Part shown: in pieces, positions 26,701 through 38,300 of the stretch
Numbering within the stretch: the first letter of the stretch is position 1
Layout of the letters: each line of letters opens with the position of its first letter
Source of the DNA: Oxytricha trifallax
Lineage: Eukaryota; Ciliophora; Spirotrichea; Sporadotrichida; Oxytrichidae
Length of the DNA: 64,000 nt
Direction: 5' to 3'
Assembly: GCA_000711775.1 (NCBI GenBank)
Contig: ARYC01017196.1
Coordinates: forward strand, 25,658 to 89,657
Notes under the pieces: model-generated
Told to the model about the DNA's origin: nothing
Databases searched by the model: none
What the model saw: the letters and a program-made list of their open reading frames with translations, nothing else
Translations under genes and position numbers: made by a program

Positions 26701-28483
26701 ATAAAGTTATTCAAATAGTTTTATAAAAAAATAATTAGGCTTTTAATTATGGCGGTTCAATCTAAATTCTATTTATATTTTAAATTTATTCATAAAATTT
26801 CAGACAAAAATTAAAAAAACTTAATATTAAAAATTTAATCTAAATAATGGACTTATAAATTTATAAGTATAAATATTCTGAATATTTTATTAAATTTTAT
26901 AATCTACATAAACTCTGAAGAAAGCGATCAAGACTTTGTAATTACATTTGATAGTCTTGAAGTTATAAATTCATGGGAATATGGATCTAAAGCAGGCATT
27001 GACGGTGGTTTTATGTATCTCAATATCAAAAAAATGTTAATTTATTATTTTATTTTTTCTATATTAATAAAGTGAAAATACAAAATTAAATTAAATATAT
27101 CAAGAGAAATCTAGATATAACTTTTAAAAATTCTAATTGTAAAAACTAAAAAAGTAATCTTAAATTAAAAATTTTATCACTCTATAAACTTATAACAAAA
27201 TTCTAGTTATAAATTTATACAATTTATATTTAAAATAGTATTTAGTCATTTAAATGTAAATTCATATGATTTTATGCATAAAATCTTAATTATAAAACAA
27301 AACTCCTGTTTTAATGAGAAATATTTTTTATTTTTTAAAAATACATTTATATAATTTCATTTATAAAATGGAATAATATCAAAAATATCTATAATTAACA
27401 AATTATAGATTTAAAAATATAAACTTTTGACAATTGTACTCTAGACGGTACTTAAACTTTGTAACAAAAATAATTATTATAATTATTTTAATATTAATTT
27501 AAGCAGGACAGAACGGTGGTGGTTTCTAATTAGATCAATCTATAATAAAAAATAAGATTAAAATAATATATTTAAAAATATATAGAGAAACATTATTAAT
27601 CATAAATAATACAGTAATTATCACATTTAATTTAATGAAATTAGGTAGTATATTAATATGTTTATACTGATGGAACGCTAGATTTAACCATTTCAAATTC
27701 GGTAATTAAAAAGTCCAAAAGTGGAACTGATAACATAAAATTTATATATTTATTGAAGAAATAAGTAAAGCTCTGGTAAAATATATAATTAGATTCTTGG
27801 AATAATTATGATTATTATGTTTCTAGTTAAGCACTTTTAAGTTCTCAAAATCGAAAAATTTATATACTTCAGAAAGCTAAAAATAATACATTTTATATTT
27901 TGTTTAAATTTTTTTTTCAAAATCATAAAACCTGTTTGTATTATCTACTAATAGTCTACAAATTTTTGAAATATTTCGCTCATTTTTTGGTTTTTAATAG
28001 TCTTAGTAATAAATATTAATTTATAAAATAGAGTTACCTCTATATTATAATAATTTATTATTATTTTGATAAAAATTCTTATATTAAACAATAATATTAC
28101 TCTATGATCAGATTATTTAATTTTATTTAAATAAGCATGTTAATTAGTTTTTTCTCATATATTATTTGATAACAGCCTAGCTACAGGCCACGGTGGATTT
28201 GTTTATACAGGGGACGATATATCTGAAACTACTGTCACTATAACAAACACAACTTTCACAGATTGCTAAGCATCATTAGATGTTTTAACTATTTTATTAT
28301 TATTTACATATTCAGATAATTTAATTATTTTATAAATATATATAAATAGTTTATTTAGCATCTTCAAATGGAAATGGAGGTACATTTTATCTGGGAGGTT
28401 ATAATACAAACACTATCAGCACATCATAATCAAATACATTATTTTAAAAATATGAAAATAATTTATTTTTTAATAAATATTGA
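11784..28483 (+). CDS. Large Pmp-like repeat surface protein with signal peptide, many MDSs
   Basis: The ATG at 11784 opens a signal-peptide-like sequence (MINFSSLISFGLILNTITFV) followed by FYEFNSF and NDYGGYVEI. Further plus-strand segments lie near 12070-12260, 12340-12480, 12590-12780, 13150-13288, 14108-14300, 14850-15270, 15330-15490, 15840-15960, 16560-16760 and 16850-17030. After a 5.8-kb gap holding a TBE they continue near 22870-23070, 23400-23480, 23960-24080, 24560-24900, 26090-26390, 26400-26530, 26910-27040, 27430-27540, 27640-27750, 28170-28275 and 28355-28483 (NGNGGTFYLGGYN, then TGA). Motifs such as MKGGDIYCKN, GIDGGFMYLN and ATGHGGFVYTGD show the same repeat family as the genes on both sides. 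Joining everything into one gene is an inference from strand and family; two genes are possible. No membrane anchor was seen before the final TGA, so the true 3' part may lie elsewhere. Confidence 0.5.
13100..13139. repeat. Perfect 40-bp AT palindrome
   Basis: Each 20-base half (AAATTTTAATATTAATTTTA and its reverse complement) matches perfectly with no loop. It lies in spacer DNA just before a coding segment and can form a hairpin or cruciform; no function is evident. Confidence 0.7.
13289..14096. mobile_element. 808-bp palindromic MITE-like element behaving as an IES
   Basis: Two nearly perfect inverted arms of roughly 310-330 bp flank an AT-rich centre of about 180 bp. The outer ends read AGGTATTATTTTTTGAGTG and its complement. 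Each arm holds two GC palindromes of the form CCGCACAGCTGTGCGG (one copy per arm is slightly degenerate), about 10 bp apart. TAGTA occurs directly at both borders (13284-13288 and 14097-14101). The 8-bp TAATAGTA at 13281-13288 recurs at 14100-14107. Excision between the TAATAGTA copies leaves the surface-protein frame open across the junction (KYNNS then IKHF), so the element may be removed as an IES. There is no transposase inside. Confidence 0.75.
17141..17225. repeat. TBE left terminal inverted repeat
   Basis: It pairs with 21171-21255. The terminal 17 bases are telomere-like with one change (CCCAAAAACCCC instead of CCCCAAAACCCC); the following TTAGTGAGGTTTATAAGTGC and onward are identical to the right copy. 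Confidence 0.9.
17280..18727 (-). pseudogene. TBE '57-kDa' zinc-finger/protein-kinase ORF, one frameshift
   Basis: Start ATG at 18727 (MAVNLNRRAALLGAG), stop TGA at 17280; about 482 residues if one missing base is allowed. A Glu/Gln/Lys-rich, probably coiled N-terminus is followed by two C2H2 fingers: FECQDC...H-x4-H and YQCTTCEKSYTHS...HMQKHH. A protein-kinase-like domain fills the C-terminal half: catalytic loop HRDLKPENVML, then VVVIDFNRA where DFG would be expected, then GTPGYFPIREKW as the activation-segment end. The frame slips by one base in the AAAATTTTT run near 18453-18462, inside the first finger; that may be decay or a sequencing error. The domain pair is characteristic of TBEs. 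Whether it is an active kinase is unknown; the DFN motif retains the metal-binding Asp. Confidence 0.85.
19294..20084 (+). CDS. TBE middle ('22-kDa'-type) ORF with two short introns
   Basis: ATG at 19294 (MESFNEQMKRVEAQEMISRF), TGA at 20082-20084. The frame is broken twice, and each break disappears if a canonical GT-AG intron is removed: 36 nt at 19394-19429 (GTAAAA...TACAG, joining ...TQH to VGLFLPTMEG) and 26 nt at 19823-19848 (GTAAGC...TTTTAG, joining ...PYLS to RKPGTGIFLMKEN). The spliced product is about 242 residues: a mixed alpha/beta-looking core, then a Lys/Glu-rich tail ending FKSSFDM. Function is unknown for the family. Position between the other two TBE genes, and convergence with the transposase (stops 6 bp apart), fit a TBE. 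Confidence 0.75.
19394..19429 (+). other. Predicted 36-nt intron in TBE middle ORF
   Basis: GTAAAA donor, TACAG acceptor and an internal in-frame TGA. Removal restores one frame across the junction with a Val codon formed from both exons. Confidence 0.6.
19823..19848 (+). other. Predicted 26-nt intron in TBE middle ORF
   Basis: GTAAGC donor, TTTTTAG acceptor and an internal TGA stop. Removal joins PYLS to RKPGTGIF in frame. It is unusually short. Confidence 0.6.
20091..21160 (-). pseudogene. TBE '42-kDa' DDE transposase, broken
   Basis: The minus-strand frame from about 21160 to the TGA at 20091 encodes a Tc1/IS630-like DDE transposase of about 350 residues. An N-terminal helix-turn-helix-like region (NYAAIAKLLRKSASTVRYH) is followed by the three catalytic regions: IHADE, LFVDNLSVHKT and YSPQFNGIEFYWSQIK. 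It is interrupted by an in-frame TGA at 20942-20944, a second at 20771-20773 (IY-stop-RNGITFKTV, where Trp would be natural) and a frameshift near 20612-20620 just after the first catalytic Asp. No in-frame ATG was found at the 5' end. This copy should not make active transposase. Confidence 0.85.
21171..21255. repeat. TBE right terminal inverted repeat
   Basis: Inverted copy of 17141-17225; its terminal 17 bases read CAAAACCCCAAAACCCC on the minus strand, a perfect telomere-like end. It is followed by ATT, the same triplet that precedes the left end. Confidence 0.9.
21259..22869. other. AT-rich germline spacer, no gene seen
   Basis: Continuation of the large gap between surface-protein segments after the TBE. 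It is strongly AT-rich with frequent TGA in all frames. No inverted repeat or pointer could be assigned, so it is best read as IES DNA. Confidence 0.4.
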
Positions 28484-28489
28484 TTTTAG

Positions 28490-31400
28490 TATTATATATT
28501 TATTTTTTTATGAGAGGTCTTAACCTTGCAATACCCGTATTTAGCATACTCCCCATTGGCCACTTAGTGCTCTAAATAATAACCTTTTCTACATGAAAAG
28601 CAGAAGTTAGCATCCATACACTCAAAGCATAATAAAATGATACTTTATTCAAAATAAAAAATCAAATTCCTAAATTTTATTAAATAAATAATAAAATACA
28701 ATACAATTAAAAATTAGTAAAATAATTCTTATAATTTATTATTGTAATTCAAAATTATGCAATTTAAAATAGTATAAAGCAAGTTGTATTACAATTAGTG
28801 CAAGTAGTCGCAGTTGGAAGCTACTTAAAAGAATAAGTTGCTATTCCGAATTGGCCTGATTTGCAACTAAACTATAAAATATGTGTGTTTAAATAACCTA
28901 GAATTTACGATAATTTTAGAATAATATTAATAAATATAGCAATTGATATATTAATTTTCGTTAGTTTAGTTACACATTGATTATTTTAATCTACATAGCC
29001 TTCTTTGCATGCATCAGGGACAACTACGCCAGCGCCAGTAATAGATTTTTTATTAAGAAGTTATTAATATAATAAAATAAATATTAAATATAATTATACG
29101 ATATAATATATAGTAATAGAGCATTTTGAGTATTCTCCAAAAGATGTGGAAGATCCAGTCCCTGCGCAAGTTCGACACATTTATAAAGCATTACTGAAAC
29201 CTCGATATTCAGAGCAGGAGGAAATGTTTTGGTTGTTTTTTTTCTATTTTTTATAAGTTCCGAAAGTAAAATATATAACAAATTGAGTTTCGCTAAATAT
29301 ATCAATTTAAAAATATTCATATTTTATTCTATAATTAATTATATTTAAGGAATTAAGAAAAAAATTATTTTACTAAATGCAATATTTATATTTACTAGCA
29401 ATCTTATAATTCACTTATTTTTAAATAAGAATATTAATTATAAAAAAAATTAGAAAAAATTAAATTTATAAATTATCCATAAAGAAATATATATATAAAT
29501 TTATTTACTGATAATATATAATAATTCCCCCTAAACAGAGCATAAATCGCATTAATTTAAAGAGTTGCTGGTAACACAATTAGCGATAAATTTAATTGAA
29601 ATTTCTGCAATATTTATATTTCTCCATAAATCTGATTTAATATAAATAATTAAAATTTCTGATTTATGTTTATCTACAAGATATTTACAACTTAATTTTT
29701 ATAAAACTTACTTGAATACCTGCATGCTTCAAATTACCCATCATTGTTCATATCAATTGAATTTATGAATAAAAATTTTTCTTTATAAATGAATATTTTA
29801 TAAAATAATTTTGATCAACTTTGAAATATCCATTTTCACAATACTTAAATTTTTTATTTTTATTATTAAATTTAATTTACAAAATATTTAAATTTATTAT
29901 TTACTTGCAGCTCCTTGGTTTCGTGGTATCGTAAGTTATACAGTTAGGAATTGGACTCGCTATAATTTATTCATATTTTAATAGATTTTCATATCACTTC
30001 TAAAAATTAAGATTTTTTAAGAAATCTATTATTTTTTAATTATTTTATATGGAGTTTCCAACTACAAGATATATGATTAAGGTTTTGAAGTTTAATTTAC
30101 CGCAATCAGTACCAGAAAGCATAAAGTTTGAATTGCAGGTTAAACATTATAATATTAAACTTTTTAAAATTAATGAATAATTTAATTTTTGTAGTTTGAT
30201 ATTTATCATAACATGTATAATAATAGGATAATTTTATTATTATATTTTTAGAGGAATTTTTTTTTAAAAATACGATTATTAAATAATTTTCAAATAATTC
30301 TTATTAAATAATAGTTATATTTTCATATCAGCAATTAATTGATATAAATCATTAATCTAAAATACATTTTATAGAATAAAAAAATTATTATTTGAATGTA
30401 CTTTATATTTAAAAAGATAAAATTATTTATTAAATAAACATTTGGATGTATCAGTTGAATCACAAGTCGCACAATTACAAGTTGAACATGTTGATGTTGC
30501 AGATTTAGTACATTCTATTATAATTTAAAGCCAATTTATGAATTACTTGTGCATTAAGCATTAATTTAGTCTTAAAAAAACAAAATAACTCATAGTAGCT
30601 TTTAATATCAATCAAAATCTTTGAATTAATTAGCATTAACTATAAAATATATAAAGCAAAGTTGAAGAAACTGTTGATTGTGGATTCCGTTGAATTAAAT
30701 GCTAAACTAAAGCCTGAGGAGGTCAACTAAGGCTAGCAACTCTCACATCCAGTCATACTATCACATGATAATAGTTTTATTATACAATTACATAAGATAT
30801 TTGTTCAATTTAATGTTTATATTATATAATTAATTATTGAATTACTATTTATATAATATAAATAAAATGAGGAACAGTTTAAAACTCAAAATACTTAATT
30901 CTTTAAAATAAATAAATTATTTTACTTATTCGTGACTAATTATAAGATTAGATTCAAATAAATATTAATTGAAATTTTAAAAAAGATAAAATTATTCCAA
31001 TTTCTTAAATTTTACTTTAATGCCAATTTTAGAATAGTGAATAATGTAATGAATCGATAAAATCATTATAAAATAAAAAATAAATATTTAAATTATTAAA
31101 ATATCATGTTTTTATTATTTAAAAAAATTTAAAGATATAATCACTTTAGAAAATTTTAAAATTTAAATTCTAATTTATTTTCAATATTAACTCAAAGTAT
31201 TTTAAGCATAAAATTCCATTACATTTTTAATTTTAAATTATTTATTAATAAAATTGGAGTTTAAGTGTTACCCACACCCTATATTAAATTATTAATTATT
31301 GTATATAATTAATAAAATATATATTTATATTTAGATATTAGTGATTGTTAGTATGATTAAATTGGATATTAGAAATATAAATTTAAATATGATCTTTTGT

Positions 31401-34400
31401 GATTCTAAAAATAGAATATTCTGATTAGTAAAATATTTATTTATTCAGATTATGATAAAAAGCACATTTATTCCTAGGGAGTTTAAAAAAATTGTAAAAT
31501 AAAATTAGAAGATATTTTATTGAAGGGACTTTATTAAATTTATGTGCATATATAAAACGATTTTTTTCTAATAAAAAATCATTATAAAATATTCTATTTA
31601 TTTTATAAAGATTTTTAATATTTAAATTATTTAGTTTTAAATATTTTATCATTCTAATTACTTTTTTTTGACTAATTTATTTAAAATGAAAGTTATTTGT
31701 TAAATTATAGTTATTGTGTATCTTGTAATAGAAGAAATAATAAAGATTGTGTGGTATTATATAATTATAAAAGATCTATTAATTTTTTTAATAAATACTT
31801 TTAAATAGGTTTTTATAATATTGTGATGATATAATTGAATACAAATGAGACTTAGAAAATAAATTAATTGCATTTTTCTTACATCTACATGATTTTTAAT
31901 TAATTATTAACATTTCGACCATAAATTATTTTTTTCTTTTTATATTGCAAATAGTTCCCAAACTAACCATATAATAATGAGTATTTACTCCCTTATTATT
32001 TAATCCATTAATAATTATCAATGAAATTACATGTAAATCATTTTTTGGTATAAATATGGGGTTAGAAACTTTAATTAAATCGAATGCCTAATTTATTATT
32101 AAATAAATAAAAATAAAAAATATACAAAGTTATCAAAAAATTTACATATTAATTAAACTATTTTATTTATAATTGTGTTAAATATTCTTTAGTAGTTCTA
32201 TTCTGTGGAAATAATATTTTAGATGAGCTTGTTATTGGGAAAGGTTTGAATAAAATGTAATTTAGTATATTAAATTGATGAATTATTTATTTAGAGTTAA
32301 TTATACAAATAAAAGATCTTGTTTTCTTAACTATAAATTTAGAAATAAAAATTCTTTTAAATAAAATAAATAGAAGCATAATAATAATAATATTTAATTA
32401 TTATCTATTAAGTATCAAGTCTAAGGCAATGTTAAGGAAATTACAAATAAAAAATTGGATTAAATAAGATTTTATTTAGTTAAAAATATAATTCATCAAT
32501 AAAATCTATTTAGGTATGAAATAGTATAAACAAATTTATATTATTTTAGTATACATAGAGATGATAGGTCTAAATAAGTTAAGGATATAATTGTAATGAT
32601 TACTTTTTTACTTAGTCATAATTAAATTTTGGCAAGCAATTTAAATACTTAAGCATGTACTTCTAATATAATTATAAGTCAAATATGACTTGAATATTTT
32701 TAGAAAATGTGCTAAAAGATATTTCTGAAATTGAAGTATTTCTTATATAACGCAAGACTCTCTGTACATTATAAAAATTTAAAGAGTATTTTTGCTTCTA
32801 TTAAATTTAAAATGATAAATAATTGACCGAAAACACTAAAAATTTTAAATTTAACTATTTTTTAAAAATAATAAATATAATTATAACCAAACATTTTCAA
32901 ATATTAAAAGACGATTAGTAATTTCAAAAAAATTAAAGAGTTGACAAATTTTTTTTTAAACAGAGTTTTTTTTTCTTAGATATATTAGGTTTGTACTTAA
33001 ATTACATTATATATCTTTCTATTATTCCACAAATCTTAATTTCCAAAAGTTAAAAATAAAATATTTAAAGGAAGTCAAGTTTTTATTCTGCTAAAATTTG
33101 AATTAATAGTTTTTATTAATCTAAAACTTATTTGTATATAAAATCTTTGCGACTTGAAAGTTTCAAGGCTTTAATGTTTTTTTTCCAAATAAATAAATTT
33201 GTATATATATATGATCCGGAGACAGGATCGTTAACATAGGATGAATGAGCTTTTGTGCAGTCTGGCACACACATAGAGTATCTGTTTGGCAGCGCATTAT
33301 TATTGGTTTCATTTGTAAGAAGGTACAATCCTTGTTTATTATATTTTTAATTTTACTATATAAAAATAAACTAAAAAAAATCCTTCATGGCACTTTGTAC
33401 ACTCATCTATAAAATTATAGAAATAAAGAGTTTGAAACACTCAATGTAGGTCTAAAAAATATTATTAATTATAATTTATATAATCAATCAATAATTAATT
33501 AATAAAAAGTAAAATTATTAGGTCTTTGAGCTCATCCCAATTCTATTGCAAGCTTAACAACCCCATATCTTATTTTCACACTCTAATGAAATTTAAATTA
33601 ACCTAATAAATATTAGTCATATCTTCATTGAATATTTTTTTTTGCTTATATTTATATTTATGATAAGAAATGAATAATTAATTTATTTCATTTAAACTCT
33701 AAAGAATGTTTAAAATAACAAATTTAAGTTTACAGTAGCACTTTTATTTATTTATGATTTTAAAAGATTTACAAATTAAAGAAATTTATTATTAAATTTA
33801 TTGAAATTATGTAAAATTTATTTAGTTTAATTTATAGTTTTAAATTAATTCTAATTTATATATTTTAAAGCAGTCTGCTTATTCTTCTTAAACATATAAA
33901 ATATTACACTTTATAAATATACTAAAAAACATTTGCATTACCCTAACCATCATCTTTGTATAAATAATCTAATCTATTTTACGATTAAATCCATATTCAA
34001 TTAATAAATAAAATATGATAATTTGTACTCATTATCCTCACCTATAAAAATATTTGTTAAAATAAAGTATATAAATATGGCTAAATGGATATTGAATGTT
34101 GTTTATATATAATATTTTTAGAAATGGCAGATTAAAAATAAATGTATAAAATACTCTAGTCAATCATTTAATTATAAAATTAATAATAATTTTTTCAATA
34201 TTTTTTGAATTAATTTTATTTACATATTTTGTAAAATATTTGAATTGTTAAAATATATTTAAATTATAGTTTCTTTTAAATCCAGAGTATATTGAGAGAC
34301 TTAGTTTAATTTAAAACTTACAATTAACAGGAGTAGAACCGCCACCTCCTCCACTTCCCCCACTTCCCCCGCCTCCCTAGGCGTTATAAAGCGACATTTG

Positions 34401-34433
34401 CAAACACCACAGTGTAATTGCAATTAAAAACAT
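28490..34433 (-). CDS. Secreted cysteine-rich protein, several MDSs/introns
   Basis: The ATG at 34433 begins a clear signal peptide (MFLIAITLWCLQMSLYNAQ). A Gly-Ser run (GGGSGGSGGGGGS) and TPVNC follow, then a GTAAGT donor-like sequence. Downstream minus-strand segments are Cys-rich: near 33590-33530 (CENKIWGCQACNRIG), 33410-33370 (DECTKCHEGFFL), 33330-33190 (NRYSMCVPDCTKAHSSY), 30540-30440 (ECTKSATSTCSTCNCATCDS), 30140-30090 (ASGTDCGK), 29230-29100 (CSEYRGF, MCRTCAGTGSS), 29045-28965 (PDACKEGYVDQNNQC) and 28640-28500 (CMDANFCFSCRKGYYLE). CxxC spacing and 'C-x-GYY' turns resemble the growth-factor-receptor/furin-type Cys-rich repeats common in ciliate surface proteins. The 3' end is uncertain. 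It converges on the plus-strand gene ending at 28483. Coding density between 33.1 and 30.6 kb is low. Confidence 0.55.
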
Positions 34434-35330
34434 CCTCAGCTTTTTGTTATTTTTGTAGTTCACACCAATATTAACGATGATTGCTGATTTAGTTGAACTG
34501 GTCACTCTTTTTTACGCATGTATTTGCTCAACTAGCTCAATTTAAGAATTTTTGGCGTTTTACACCAAGTTTTGAAGTCATTGTTCAGGAATAATTTCAT
34601 TGTGCTTAAACATTACAAAATATAACTATATATTATTCATAGAATGGTAGTGTAAATTCAAAGATTAATGATACTCAATTATTATAAATAAATAATTTTA
34701 TTTTTATCTATTTTTAAGGAATTTCTTTTCCAAAAAAATCGAGTTTTATGAAATTATTTAATTTAATATATAGATATAATAATTAAATATATTATGCTTG
34801 ACTTCTTATATTAGAAGTTTTGTGGGTGTATAGTTAGATAGTTAAGATGTGGAAATAGAAGATAAAACTTGGGAATTATTATTTTTATCCTAAGTCGTAT
34901 TCTATTTGTCTTTTCTTGTCATTTTATTTATTATAAAAAATAATTTATTTTCTAAAAAATTTTAATATGGTTGAAATAACTATTATATTAATTTTAAATA
35001 AATTATATTTTCATTTTAAGTTTTAAATAATTAAGTAATAATTAAGGCATTAATCTATTTTTGGAATTATGATAAACTACATTAATGATTTTAAATTATA
35101 AATAAAACACATAAATTATTAATTAAAATAGTTTTTTTTGTTATATGTCGCCTTATTTTTTTTATTAGATTATTGCATTAATTAATATCTAAATTTTATT
35201 TAAGATTATTAATTAATTGTAATGCTAATGGATGTGAATAGGTTATTATAATTTACTATTAAAATTATCATAATATTAAAATAACTGATATTTATCTAAA
35301 TTTAATTCAGAATTCCACATTTATTATAAT
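34434..35330. promoter_or_regulatory. Divergent intergenic region
   Basis: About 900 bp of AT-rich DNA between the start codons of the minus-strand Cys-rich gene (34433) and the plus-strand repeat protein (35331). It should hold both 5' flanks; no specific element could be identified. Confidence 0.35.
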
Positions 35331-38300
35331 ATGCTTATTAATTTTACAATAATTCTTTGTATTCAATTTTCATTTGATTTTTCAAATGCTTTGTTCGATA
35401 ATTAATTCATTTTTTTAATAAATATATATTGTACAATACTGAATATCCCTAACAATTTGAATATATTTTTAACTTTTAATTATTTTAAAATAATTATTCA
35501 TTCAAGAATTATATAAATAAAAATATTTCATTATATAAAATTATTAATATTTGTAAAGTAACATTAAGTAACGTCAAGGCAACTGGAGAATAAGGTGGAA
35601 TATTTTACATTAAAAATGCATAAAAATTGGAAATAATAAATAACGAGAGTACTTTTAAAAATATAGAGGCGTTGACAAGTGGATCATTCATAACAGCAGA
35701 AAGTACATTAAATATTAATTATATCATATATATTAAATATATGGTAAATAAATTTAATTTAATGATTCTTTTTTTGAGAATAGAAATAAATAAAAATTTA
35801 ATGAATAAATTATTAAAAAGTATATCAAATTCCTAATTCCAGTTGACTATGCAAAACCTTGACATCAATTGTTATAATATTTTTAAAGTTTTATCTTGTA
35901 AAAATTGGGGAATTAATGTGAATATTAAAAATATGTTAGAACTCCACAGCTACGTACTCAAGATAGTCTGATACAAACTTAAATTATAATTCAGGCAAAA
36001 CAAATTAAAATCTTAAATACAATTCAATTCTAAATATGTAAATTATTTTCATAATCTATATGATTAAGTTAATAAATGCCAGATACAGAACTGACCTCCT
36101 AAAAAAGGGAAAAAAAACCATCCTGGGGGAGTTGACTGATGGTGTCGAAACTTGTAAGGATGAAATATAAATCTTATTAAACTACTTTCCTGGTTTAAGC
36201 CCCATTATTAATTTCCGTAAATCATTGAATAATAAAAAGTTAAGAAATTAATAAAGTTAAATTAATAACTAATACAAATTAATAGTCGTATGGAGCAATT
36301 TATTTGTCTGGATCTAATATAATTGCAAATTTTGAAAATAATACAGTATCAATGTGTAATTATATAAGAGTTTATGGTGGTGCCATTATAATTTAAATTT
36401 TTATAAGTGAAATTTTAATTAATTACTGATCACTTATTAAATTAATAATAACTTCCTTTACATATTTTTATAACATTTTATAATTTTATTGTTATAGCGG
36501 AGAAAATGCTTAAATTACTGATTTAAATTCCAAATATTACTATAATTCTGCTCAATATGGGGGTGCGATATATTGCAAAGCTTGTACTTTAGATATTAAT
36601 AGCCTCTATTTCAATGGAAACTCTGGGGGAAGAGGAGGGTCAATAGCTCTTATTGATTCAAATAGTGGATATAAAACTTTTTTTAAATTATAAAAATAGC
36701 ATTCTTATTAAGACTTATTATTTCACAATTATAGAAAGACATTATGATTAAGCTTAAAATTGAATAAATTTAAATAAAAATCATCTATAAATATAACTAA
36801 TTTATTTTTTATGATATAGTTTTGAGGATTTTTAAATATATACATCATATTCTGTGAACGACGGTGCAGCTATTTACATATCCAATTCTTTAACTACAAC
36901 AACTTGGACACTCTTAATTTCAAATTTAATTGCAAGTACTATCTAAGGTAAAGGTAATCAGCATAAATTTATATTTTTATCATTTTATAAGATGTAAATA
37001 ATTTTTCTCTTAATAATACAATGCACCATTTATTAATTAATATTTCTCAATAAATAGACTAGGATTAATTATAGTATAAAATAAATTTATTATTTAATGG
37101 TGGTGTACTATATATAAACGATGGTTTCATAATCCTTAATTTTGATACTCCAACAATAGAAAGTGTAACAGCAGACAAAGGAGGTTTGATATATAACGAA
37201 AACAGTGATTCAATGACGATTGACACTGGAAAGTTCACTTAGTTTTAATCTTTAGCTGCTGTTAGCAGTGTGATTTTAATTGAAAATTTATTAACTATAA
37301 AATAACGATTAAATCATGATTTATAATCTGAAAAATTGAGTAAATTAAAGATTAACTTAATGATTAAACAAACACTTATTATAATTGTCAAAAATTGAAA
37401 TATCTAAAAATACATCTTACCTTCCTCATCATCAAATATTTTACAGTTTCTTGTTTCCTCCTTGTATGTACCTGCGAAGTACCTGTCTTGTGGCACCTGT
37501 GGTCTTACAAAGTAGGACCACTATAAAAATAAAATTAAAGATATACTTTATGTTACTTATATTTTATTTTAGTGCTGTACCTCCTCTTGCGTCTAATTTA
37601 TAAGAATACTTTTTAATATATTTAGTTTTTGATTTAATTTATCAATTTCCTATTATAAATCATAAATGATAATAATAATAAGAATTTCTCTATTATTTCA
37701 ATTAAGTGGAAATTTTAAAACTATTCAATATATTTTCACTATTTTTTTAAAAAAATTATGTAAAGATATGCATATATTTGATTCCTCCAAATTAATTAAA
37801 AAAAAATTAAATATTTTAATTTCCTTAAAATAAATGAGAAAAAAAATAATTCTTCAGTTACTTCATATAAGAATCACTAACTAATTTTATTTTATTAAAT
37901 TGCAAAACATTATCCAATTTATATTTTAAGTGATTCACAATGCTAAAACAGGTTACAAGTAAATTACTATATAAGATACTGAAATTAACTGTTTAACTAC
38001 TGCTTTTGATCCTACTAAATTACAATATCAATTTTTATTAATTTATTTTATAATATTTAAATAATTAAAGTTATAATTTTATAAGTTTACGACTCCTTTC
38101 ACTGAAACTGAAGGCTCAGCAATATTAATTTTATAATTAAACAAAAGAATTTAATTATAAATATAATTATATATAAAAATCACCAATTATTAATAAAATA
38201 TATGCTTTAGACGTAATGGTATTTATATCAACTTCAAACACAATAATAAACTGCTATAATGTTAAAAACGGGGGAGTATACTTTTTTGAGAGCACCACAA

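Noticed and set aside
31437-31652. 71-codon minus-strand frame rich in Asn, Lys, Ile
   Set aside because: Composition is that of AT-rich noise; it has no Cys pattern like the gene around it.
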